Shown one piece after another: positions 1 through 5,069 of a stretch of 5,069 nt of DNA (the stretch's first letter is position 1; each line of letters begins with the position of its first letter). The notes beneath the pieces are model-generated. The model did no database searches, was not told the origin of the DNA, and worked only from the letters and a program-made list of their open reading frames with translations. The translations under genes were made by a program, and so were the position numbers. The DNA comes from an uncultured Selenomonas sp. (GTDB lineage Bacteria; Bacillota; Negativicutes; Selenomonadales; Selenomonadaceae), in assembly GCA_938045435.1 (NCBI GenBank), contig CALIBA010000232.1:1-5069 (forward strand). The letters are read 5' to 3'.

Positions 1-1208
1 AGGAGAACGGCATCGACCTCTCGCAGGACAAGATGAGCGCACAGCGTCTCATCGAGGCGGCAGAGAAGGCGAAGATCGAGCTCTCCAATATGACACAGAC
101 GAACATCAATCTGCCGTTCATCACGGCAGATGCATCGGGGCCGAAGCATCTCGATCTCACCCTCTCTCGTGCAAAATTCGATGAGCTTACAGCCGACCTT
201 GTGGAGCGTACGATGGTTCCGACGCGCAAGGCGATGGAGGACGCAGGGCTGACGAGCAGCGATATTCACAAGATCATTCTTGTCGGCGGCTCCTCGCGTA
301 TTCCCGCAGTACAGGAAGCGATTCGCAAAATCCTCGGTAAAGAGCCATCAAAGGGAGTCAACCCGGATGAGTGTGTTTCCATCGGCGCAGCCATTCAAGG
401 CGGCATACTCGTTGGCGAGGTCAAGGACGTGCTGCTCCTCGACGTTACGCCGCTCTCGCTTGGTATCGAGACACTCGGCGGTGTCTGCACGAAGATCATC
501 GACCGCAATACGACCATCCCAACATCGAAAAGTCAGGTATTCTCGACGGCTGCGGACAATCAGCCCGGCGTTGAAATTCACGTTCTGCAGGGTGAGCGCG
601 AAATGGCGGCGGGCAACAAGACCCTTGGCCGCTTCCAGCTTACGGATATTCCGCCTGCACCGCGCGGCGTACCGCAGATCGAGGTCAAATTTGACATCGA
701 TGCCAATGGCATAGTCAATGTGTCAGCGAAGGATCTCGGCACGGGTAAGGAGCAAAAGATCACGATTCAGTCCGACAGCGGCATGAGCAAAGAGGACATT
801 GAGCGCATGGTCAAAGAGGCTGAGGCGCATGCAGCAGAAGACAAGGTGCAAAAAGAAGCCGTCGATGCGCGCAACGCAGGCGACTCCCTTGTCTATCAGG
901 CAGAGAAGGCAATCAAGGATCTCGGTGAGAATGCGGACAAGGCGCTCGTTGATAAGGCGAATGCCGGTATTGAAAAACTCAAGGAAGCACTCAAGGGCAC
1001 GGATATTGAGGCGATTAAGTCCGCAACAGAAGAGCTTCGTCAGCCGCTCTATGAGCTTTCTGCGGCGGCATATCAGCAGGCACAGCAGGCATCCGGTGCC
1101 GCAGGAGGCGCTGCACCGGGGGCAGAGAGTACAGGTGCACAGGGTGCCCCGCAGGAGGATGATGTCGTCGATGCTGAATTCAGCGAAGTCAAGGACGACA
1201 AGAAGTAA
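1..1208 (+). CDS. dnaK: Chaperone protein DnaK (Hsp70), C-terminal two thirds, 5'-truncated by the window
   Basis: This is the cytoplasmic ATP-dependent Hsp70 chaperone, which binds exposed hydrophobic peptides and works with DnaJ and GrpE. The reading frame is open to the window start, with the first whole codon at base 3. About 401 residues are visible; DnaK is usually about 610, so roughly 200 N-terminal residues lie upstream, and the ATG at 33 is internal. The rest of the ATPase domain includes the Hsp70 signature IILVGGSSRIPAVQ (VGGSSR at 282-299). The interdomain linker VLLLDV is at 429-446. The beta substrate-binding domain follows (DRNTTIPTSKSQVFSTAADN, GRFQLTDIPPAPRGVPQIEV), then the helical lid from about 780. 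The C-terminus is an Ala/Gly/Gln-rich flexible tail ending in an acidic EDDVVDAEF motif typical of bacterial DnaK. The frame is intact and codon choice is strongly biased, as expected for a highly expressed gene. dnaJ follows after 9 nt. Confidence 0.98.
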   Translation, partial: ENGIDLSQDKMSAQRLIEAAEKAKIELSNMTQTNINLPFITADASGPKHLDLTLSRAKFDELTADLVERTMVPTRKAMEDAGLTSSDIHKIILVGGSSRIPAVQEAIRKILGKEPSKGVNPDECVSIGAAIQGGILVGEVKDVLLLDVTPLSLGIETLGGVCTKIIDRNTTIPTSKSQVFSTAADNQPGVEIHVLQGEREMAAGNKTLGRFQLTDIPPAPRGVPQIEVKFDIDANGIVNVSAKDLGTGKEQKITIQSDSGMSKEDIERMVKEAEAHAAEDKVQKEAVDARNAGDSLVYQAEKAIKDLGENADKALVDKANAGIEKLKEALKGTDIEAIKSATEELRQPLYELSAAAYQQAQQASGAAGGAAPGAESTGAQGAPQEDDVVDAEFSEVKDDKK

Positions 1209-1213
1209 GGTGG
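1207..1213 (+). promoter_or_regulatory. Ribosome binding site of dnaJ, supporting its GTG start
   Basis: AAGGTGG overlaps the dnaK stop codon and lies 4 nt before the GTG at 1218. The downstream residues SEKRDYYEVLGV are the normal DnaJ N-terminus, so the GTG is the true start. The overlap with the dnaK stop suggests translational coupling of the two genes. Confidence 0.8.
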
Positions 1214-1217
1214 TATC

Positions 1218-2363
1218 GTGAGCGAGAAACGCGATTACTATGAAGTTCTAGGCGTCGCTAAGGGAGCCTCGGACGATGAGATTAAAAAAGCATACAAAAA
1301 ACTCGCGCGCAAATATCATCCCGACCTCAATCGTGACGACCCTAAGACCGCTGAGGCGAAATTCAAAGAGGTCAACGAGGCGTATGATGTGCTCAAGGAC
1401 CCGCAGAAAAAGGCTGCCTATGATCAGTTTGGGCACGATGCCTTTGACCCGCGCCGCGGCGGCAGTGCCGGAGGGGGGAACCCCTTCGGGGGGGCCGGTT
1501 TCGGCGGCTTCGATATGGACGATATATTCGATATGTTCGGCATGGGCGGCGGGCGCCGCGCGCGCAGGCAGGGACCTGAGCGCGGTGCGGATCTGCGCTA
1601 CGACCTTGAGATCTCGTTTGAAGAAGCGGCGTTCGGCAAAGAGGTAGAGCTATCCATTCCGCGTGAGGAGAATTGTGAGACTTGCGGCGGCAGCGGCGCA
1701 GCAAAAGGCTCTGATGCGGAAACTTGTCCAGTTTGTCATGGCTCCGGTCAGGAGCAAGTCATGCAGCGCACCATCCTGGGCAGTATGATGTCCTCACGGA
1801 CATGCAGCAAGTGCCACGGAACGGGCAAGATCATCAAGACGCCCTGTACTGACTGTAGCGGTACGGGCAGACGCCGTGTCACACGCACGATGAAGGTCAA
1901 CATTCCGCGTGGTGTGGACGACGGACAGCGCGTCCGCGTTACAGGCGGCGGTGAGGCCGGTGTGCGCGGCGGGGCGAACGGTGACCTCTATGTCTACATT
2001 TTCATCCGTCCACACAAACTCTTTCAGCGGCGCGGCAACGATGTCATCATTGAGATTCCAATTACCTTCGTGCAGGCATCACTCGGTGATACGGTGCAGG
2101 TGCCGACGCTTGACGGCGCTGTGGATCTTAAAATCCCGGCAGGCATTCAGACAGGAACGGTGCTGCGCGTCAAGGGCAAGGGGATTCCAAACCTGCGCGG
2201 TGCGGGGCGGGGGGATCAGCATGTCCGCATCCGCGTAACGACACCGCAGAAGCTTTCTGCACGGCAGAAAGAGCTTCTCCAGGAGTTTGCCGAACTCAGT
2301 GGTGATGCGGTCAACCCGGAGCAAAAGAGTTTTACTGAGAAATTCAAAGATCTCTTTGCCTGA
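1218..2363 (+). CDS. dnaJ: Chaperone protein DnaJ (type I Hsp40)
   Basis: This cytoplasmic co-chaperone brings unfolded substrates to DnaK and stimulates its ATP hydrolysis. The 381-residue product has the full type I layout and the usual length. The J domain covers residues 1-75, with the essential HPD motif at 34-36. A Gly/Phe-rich linker spans about 78-120. Four CxxCxGxG zinc-binding repeats begin at residues 153 (CETC), 170 (CPVC), 196 (CSKC) and 210 (CTDC), so both zinc sites are complete. The two beta-barrel C-terminal domains follow, and the protein ends in FKDLFA. The start is GTG, chosen from the ribosome binding site and the conserved N-terminus. It lies 9 nt after dnaK and ends 10 nt before the peptidase-like gene, so all three are probably one transcript. 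A G-rich run in the Gly/Phe region leaves the frame intact. Confidence 0.98.
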   Translation: MSEKRDYYEVLGVAKGASDDEIKKAYKKLARKYHPDLNRDDPKTAEAKFKEVNEAYDVLKDPQKKAAYDQFGHDAFDPRRGGSAGGGNPFGGAGFGGFDMDDIFDMFGMGGGRRARRQGPERGADLRYDLEISFEEAAFGKEVELSIPREENCETCGGSGAAKGSDAETCPVCHGSGQEQVMQRTILGSMMSSRTCSKCHGTGKIIKTPCTDCSGTGRRRVTRTMKVNIPRGVDDGQRVRVTGGGEAGVRGGANGDLYVYIFIRPHKLFQRRGNDVIIEIPITFVQASLGDTVQVPTLDGAVDLKIPAGIQTGTVLRVKGKGIPNLRGAGRGDQHVRIRVTTPQKLSARQKELLQEFAELSGDAVNPEQKSFTEKFKDLFA

Positions 2364-2364
2364 T

Positions 2365-2368
2365 GGAG
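2365..2368 (+). promoter_or_regulatory. Ribosome binding site that sets the start of the peptidase-like gene
   Basis: GGAG lies 5 nt before the ATG at 2374 and just after the dnaJ stop TGA (2361-2363). It favours 2374 over the in-frame ATG at 2287, which lies within dnaJ and would add 29 residues encoded by dnaJ in another frame. Confidence 0.6.
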
Positions 2369-2373
2369 CCGTT

Positions 2374-2973
2374 ATGCGCAGAGAACTTGACTACTTTCAG
2401 ATTGAAACATCCTATGGCGGGAACCAAGACTGGTTCACTGACCGATGGATGAGAGACGGCGGCTGTGGTGCGGAGACAGCCTGTGATGTGTCGGTCTATC
2501 TCGCGATGCACCGCGGTCTTTCACAGATCTATCCGTTTCGTCTGCCTCCTACGCGCACGGACTATGTGGCATTTTCTGAAATCATGCGCCCATATCTTAG
2601 GCCGCGTTTTACGGGGATTGACCGACTTGATATTTACATTGAGGGCTTTTCCAGGTATCTCCATGACCATGGGATAGAGTGTATTGCGCTCAGTCCATGG
2701 GAAGGAGAGCATCCCTATGAAAAGACACGGGACGTTGTACGGCAACAGATTGACATCGGCATGCCAATCCCCTGCCTTACCCTCAAACACAAGGCGCCGT
2801 CCATGGACTTTTATGTCTGGCACTGGTACCTGCTGACAGGCTACGAGGACTTTGATGGGGCATGTGCTGTTAAGGCCATTACGTATGGCAGCTGGCGCTG
2901 GCTCGATCTGCGTACGCTGTGGGATACGGGCTATGAGCGCAGGGGCGGTCTGGTTCTCCTTTCAGAGCGCTGA
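2374..2973 (+). CDS. Uncharacterised protein, probable papain/C39-fold cysteine peptidase-like
   Basis: The product is 199 residues with no signal peptide or membrane segment, so it is probably cytoplasmic. The family is not firmly recognised. Its order of motifs resembles C39/papain-like peptidases. GGNQDWF (15-21) is followed by GGCGAETA, with C31 as candidate nucleophile and Q18 as candidate oxyanion-hole residue. IDIGMPIPCL at 126-135 resembles the strand before the catalytic His in C39-like proteins. HWYLLTGY (150-157), with H150 as candidate base, comes next, then AITYGSW at 168-174. The third catalytic Asp/Asn is not obvious, and the Q-to-C spacing of 13 is longer than in papain. The start at 2374 is set by GGAG and leaves a 10-nt gap after dnaJ. 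A terminator follows 25 nt after the stop, so it is probably the last gene of the dnaK-dnaJ transcript. The fold assignment and activity are inference. An inactive or transglutaminase-like relative is possible. Confidence 0.85.
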   Translation: MRRELDYFQIETSYGGNQDWFTDRWMRDGGCGAETACDVSVYLAMHRGLSQIYPFRLPPTRTDYVAFSEIMRPYLRPRFTGIDRLDIYIEGFSRYLHDHGIECIALSPWEGEHPYEKTRDVVRQQIDIGMPIPCLTLKHKAPSMDFYVWHWYLLTGYEDFDGACAVKAITYGSWRWLDLRTLWDTGYERRGGLVLLSER

Positions 2974-2998
2974 TTGGGATATAAGGAAATCGTATCAT

Positions 2999-3043
2999 AA
3001 AAAGCGGCTGTGGCTTCGTTTTTAAGCCCGGCCGCTTTTTTCT
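2999..3043 (+). terminator. Intrinsic (Rho-independent) terminator of the dnaK-dnaJ operon
   Basis: The left arm has GCGGC (3004-3008) pairing with GCCGC (3031-3035), and an inner GGCTT (3012-3016) pairing with AAGCC (3024-3028) around a 7-nt loop. A T-G wobble, a G-C pair and a one-base bulge join the two stems. Five A residues (2999-3003) pair into the T-tract at 3036-3041. The GC-rich stem followed by six T residues is a textbook terminator. It lies 25 nt after the peptidase-like gene and before the next promoter. Confidence 0.92.
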
Positions 3044-3074
3044 AAAAATTCATGAATATATACTGTGTCTGTCC

Positions 3075-3103
3075 CCTATCTATTGTCATTGACAATAGAT
3101 AGG
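3075..3103. promoter_or_regulatory. Perfect 13-bp inverted repeat over the -35 box, candidate operator
   Basis: CCTATCTATTGTC (3075-3087) and GACAATAGATAGG (3091-3103) are exact reverse complements around ATT. TGT at 3070-3072 and ACA at 3104-3106 extend the symmetry if two C residues are bulged out. The right half contains most of the -35 hexamer at 3089-3094, so a bound dimer would compete with RNA polymerase. Neither strand has a T-tract after it, which argues against a terminator. It matches neither CIRCE nor any operator I can name with confidence. Confidence 0.65.
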
Positions 3104-3117
3104 ACATTTGTTAGGAT
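3089..3117 (+). promoter_or_regulatory. Sigma-A-type promoter for the 516-residue gene
   Basis: TTGACA (3089-3094, perfect -35) and TAGGAT (3112-3117, 4 of 6 matches to the -10) are separated by exactly 17 bp. TG at 3109-3110 forms an extended -10. Transcription would start near 3124, giving a leader of about 46 nt. It lies downstream of the terminator and upstream of the only gene start in the area. Confidence 0.8.
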
Positions 3118-3158
3118 AAATCGTATATGTATTTGTTTTTTGGAAACGCAATGACAGC

Positions 3159-3165
3159 GGGAGGG
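3159..3165 (+). promoter_or_regulatory. Ribosome binding site of the 516-residue gene
   Basis: GGGAGGG contains GGAGG (3160-3164), 5 nt before the ATG at 3170. It supports that start over the out-of-frame ATG at 3151, which precedes it. Confidence 0.75.
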
Positions 3166-3169
3166 CTGC

Positions 3170-4720
3170 ATGGAAAATGTCTACGCTTTAGTCAAGCGTT
3201 TCTATGAGGGGCATGGACGCGCCCATATCTTTGTGCCGCGTGCACTTGTAGAGCGGTATTTGCGCGCTGCCGCATGGCGTGGGCGCAGCGGTGAGGAGCT
3301 GTGCGCTGACTGGTACTGTATCGAGGATTTTCTCTCTGTCATTTTGCGCAGAAATGATTCTCTGGCACGTATTTTTCTTCGGATTGATTATTTGGCACTC
3401 TTTTTCCGCTATGCAGAGGCTCATATTGATGGGCGTCCGCTCAAACGCCATGTCGAAGATTATTTTAAGCGGATGCGCACATTTTTGACTTATCTGGAAG
3501 ATACTGGGGAATATGACCTCGACATGGGGGAGCTTGACGCAGATCTGGCAGAGTTCTATATCACGGGGCGCTTTCGGCTGCCGGAGTTCATTCAGTGGGA
3601 GGAAAAGGCGGGACTGACACTCGAGGATCTTGAAGAGGATGAACGGGCGGAGATGGAGGAGCTGAATATTGAGCTGAACCATCTCCTGCACAAGATAGGT
3701 GAATATTTTCGTCGTCCGGAGTACCAGCTTGATATTGGTCGGGCTGCGATGCTCTATACCGGCGATCTCTATGATATGAGTACCTATGAGGAGGCACCGG
3801 AGGAGGAAAAGGAAATTTTCTGGCTGCGGTTCTGGGATTTCTTTTTCTTCGATTATCACTTGATCGCGACAGATGAGACACCGATCTTTCATTATCATGC
3901 ACAGGAGGGCGCACGGCTTGATTACAATGAGCGCGATATTATGCATGATCTCCTTGCAGCGCGTTTTGCTGTCTTAGCGGTCACGGAGGAATACGATGAA
4001 TATGTCGTTTGCCGTGACATTCTGCGCGATGCGGAGATTGTTCTGCCGCATCCAGATTTGCCTGGCTCATTGAGCAAAAACATCCTGTTTGGGCACATCT
4101 GTGATGAGGGTATGATGATGCTCAATTACATTACTGCGATTCCGGCAAGCAAGCGATTGCAGAAGCGTATCAGAGATATGCTGTTTCGGGAGTATGAACT
4201 GTTTCGCTTGCAGCAGCAGGATGCACAGATGGATGATTTTATCCTACGTGAGGCTGCACTCATCCGTCATACCATTCATGTACTCTCCTCACTTGCACAG
4301 CTCGATGTGTTGCCGCGTCGGCAGCTGCCCAAACCGATTCCCCGTACTTTGGGTACCGAGAGTGTTTCGCATGAGATCATTGCAGCACTGCAGGATGTGA
4401 CGGGAAAACTTGGTTTTAGTAAATACGCACAAGGGCTGATTATTAAATTATATCTGGACTATGCATATTTGGATGCCATAGGCGCAGAACAGCCGGCATC
4501 TTTGACGGCGGCAATCTTTCTGTTTGCTGAGATGAACTGTATTGATCTTGATCCGATTACGGAGCTTTATCATGTATTTGGTGCAGAACGGGAGGAGGTT
4601 CGTGCTGCACTCCAGCATATGTGGGAAACACTTGATTGTGTTTCTTTTGACCCACGCTACCTTGGGGAAGATGGTTTCGTTAAGATGCTCTACAGTGTTG
4701 TAGGGGGACAGGATTCCTAA
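3170..4720 (+). CDS. Conserved-looking hypothetical protein, 516 aa, with C-terminal TFIIB/cyclin-like segment
   Basis: I do not recognise a named family. The product is acidic, largely helical by eye and soluble, with no signal peptide or membrane span. The N-terminal third is rich in Arg and aromatics (ADWYCIEDFL and a helix pair near 70-110). A charged segment at about 149-180 (LEDLEEDERAEMEELNIEL) may form a coiled coil. An aromatic motif, IFWLRFWDFFFFDYHL (216-231), is followed by DETPIFHYH; it faintly recalls the F-x-W-F-x-F-D-Y motif I associate with uncharacterised Firmicutes proteins. Residues about 405-490 have the pattern of a TFIIB/cyclin repeat: LGFSKYAQGLIIKLY, then PASLTAAIFLFAEM, then ITELYHVFGAEREEVRAAL, where the last part could be a helix-turn-helix. 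It has its own promoter and operator and lies 11 nt before a membrane-protein gene, so the two are probably co-expressed. Codon use is less biased and more AT-rich than in dnaK-dnaJ, suggesting lower expression. Coding is certain; function is unknown. Confidence 0.88.
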   Translation: MENVYALVKRFYEGHGRAHIFVPRALVERYLRAAAWRGRSGEELCADWYCIEDFLSVILRRNDSLARIFLRIDYLALFFRYAEAHIDGRPLKRHVEDYFKRMRTFLTYLEDTGEYDLDMGELDADLAEFYITGRFRLPEFIQWEEKAGLTLEDLEEDERAEMEELNIELNHLLHKIGEYFRRPEYQLDIGRAAMLYTGDLYDMSTYEEAPEEEKEIFWLRFWDFFFFDYHLIATDETPIFHYHAQEGARLDYNERDIMHDLLAARFAVLAVTEEYDEYVVCRDILRDAEIVLPHPDLPGSLSKNILFGHICDEGMMMLNYITAIPASKRLQKRIRDMLFREYELFRLQQQDAQMDDFILREAALIRHTIHVLSSLAQLDVLPRRQLPKPIPRTLGTESVSHEIIAALQDVTGKLGFSKYAQGLIIKLYLDYAYLDAIGAEQPASLTAAIFLFAEMNCIDLDPITELYHVFGAEREEVRAALQHMWETLDCVSFDPRYLGEDGFVKMLYSVVGGQDS

Positions 4721-4725
4721 GGAGG
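4719..4725 (+). promoter_or_regulatory. Consensus ribosome binding site of the membrane-protein gene
   Basis: AAGGAGG overlaps the stop codon of the 516-residue gene and lies 6 nt before the ATG at 4732. It is the strongest Shine-Dalgarno sequence in the window. It shows that the short open frame at the window edge is a real gene and suggests coupling to the gene before it. Confidence 0.85.
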
Positions 4726-4731
4726 GATATT

Positions 4732-5069
4732 ATGGAGAACGAACCGCGTGTACGGCCGATGAGCAGAGAGGAAAATGCCGCTTATCGCGGGATTACTGTG
4801 GATGAATATGGGGAGGACACGCAAGGAGGCGCTGCATCACAGAGCGGGGCTGCACATGGCTCTGTACGATATATTCGCATTGGAATGACGCGGCGCTCTC
4901 CCTTTGCAGGGCTGCTCTGGACGATTGCTTTGACTGCACTGATTGCCTTGTTCATCTTCGTCGCACTCCCTGCGATTGCCATGATCTTCATCGGCGTGCT
5001 TGTACTCGGTGCCATGATCACACTCATAGGGCGTGGGCGTGTTTGGTCATGGCTGCTGCGCAGACTGTA
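4732..5069 (+). CDS. Small membrane protein, hypothetical, reaching the window edge
   Basis: This gene begins 11 nt after the 516-residue gene. It shows 112 whole codons and then the bases TA, so the next codon is either a stop (TAA/TAG) or Tyr; the gene may end here or continue. Residues 1-56 are polar, with a Gly/Ala/Ser/Gln stretch (about 31-44) and basic residues RR at 54-55. Residues about 58-100 are strongly hydrophobic (LLWTIALTALIALFIFVALP, then AIAMIFIGVLVLGAMITLIG). With P80 near the middle they fit a hairpin of two membrane helices. The end is basic (RGR, then RR), which by the positive-inside rule places both ends in the cytoplasm. There is no cleavable signal peptide and no recognised domain. 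Neighbouring position suggests it may act with the 516-residue protein, for example as its membrane anchor, but this is inference. Confidence 0.85.
   Translation, partial: MENEPRVRPMSREENAAYRGITVDEYGEDTQGGAASQSGAAHGSVRYIRIGMTRRSPFAGLLWTIALTALIALFIFVALPAIAMIFIGVLVLGAMITLIGRGRVWSWLLRRL

Noticed and set aside
2287..2373. N-terminal extension of the peptidase-like gene to the ATG at 2287
   Set aside because: It would overlap the end of dnaJ by 77 bases. The ATG at 2374 has a well-placed GGAG.
2363..2452. TGATG overlap of the dnaJ stop with an ATG at 2363, suggesting a coupled short gene
   Set aside because: The frame ends after 29 codons, has no ribosome binding site at proper spacing and is out of frame with the real gene.
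3059..3064. TATACT as a second -10 box
   Set aside because: The place for its -35 falls on the T-tract of the terminator, with no convincing hexamer. The downstream promoter is far better.
3075..3103. Inverted repeat as a second or bidirectional terminator
   Set aside because: The stem is AT-rich and no T-tract follows it on either strand. It coincides with the -35 box instead.
3151..3207. 18-codon upstream open frame overlapping the start of the 516-residue gene
   Set aside because: It has no good Shine-Dalgarno sequence, whereas GGGAGGG lies inside it and serves the ATG at 3170.
3392..3400. TTGGCACTC resembles half of a CIRCE (HrcA) operator
   Set aside because: The matching GAGTGC half is absent at the required spacing, and the site is within a coding region.
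3400..3510. Similarity of the helical N-terminal region of the 516-aa protein to the core-binding domain of tyrosine recombinases
   Set aside because: No catalytic R...HxxR...Y motif follows, and the resemblance is limited to generic helical spacing.
3188..3946. 252-codon open frame on the minus strand
   Set aside because: It lies wholly inside the 516-residue gene on the opposite strand. That gene has its own promoter, ribosome binding site and coherent protein, while the minus-strand product shows no recognisable domain.

Overview
The window reads as an ordinary piece of bacterial chromosome, with every supported gene on the + strand. The DnaK and DnaJ sequences are Firmicutes-like. Moderately high GC, Bacillus-type ribosome binding sites and a sigma-A-type promoter suggest a Negativicutes member of the Selenomonas type. 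That placement comes from the general look of the proteins, not from a search.

Region 1 (1-3043) is the end of a heat-shock chaperone operon. It holds the C-terminal two thirds of dnaK (cut by the window start), a complete dnaJ with a GTG start 9 nt after dnaK, and a 199-codon gene 10 nt after dnaJ. The product of that third gene looks like a papain/C39-fold cysteine peptidase-like protein of unknown role. A strong intrinsic terminator at 2999-3043 closes the unit. No promoter or terminator was seen between these genes, so the small gene is probably co-transcribed with the chaperones. DnaK and DnaJ form one ATP-driven folding cycle: DnaJ delivers substrates and stimulates DnaK ATPase.

Region 2 (3044-3169) is a short regulatory intergenic region. 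It carries a near-consensus promoter, TTGACA-N17-TAGGAT with an extended -10 TG. A perfect 13-bp inverted repeat with a 3-nt centre covers the -35 box. It is not followed by a T-tract and is best read as a repressor-type operator.

Region 3 (3170-5069) is a second unit driven by that promoter. Its first gene encodes an uncharacterised, soluble, acidic 516-residue protein with an aromatic WDFFFFDY motif and a C-terminal stretch that resembles a TFIIB/cyclin-like repeat. Eleven nt later, behind a consensus ribosome binding site, a small membrane protein begins: a polar N-terminus, then a hydrophobic hairpin. It reaches the window edge, where the last two bases (TA) could begin a stop codon or a Tyr codon.

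No RNA genes, insertion sequences, CRISPR arrays or obvious signs of transfer were seen. The most promising points are the peptidase-like gene in the chaperone operon, the operator-promoter, and the unassigned 516-residue protein.
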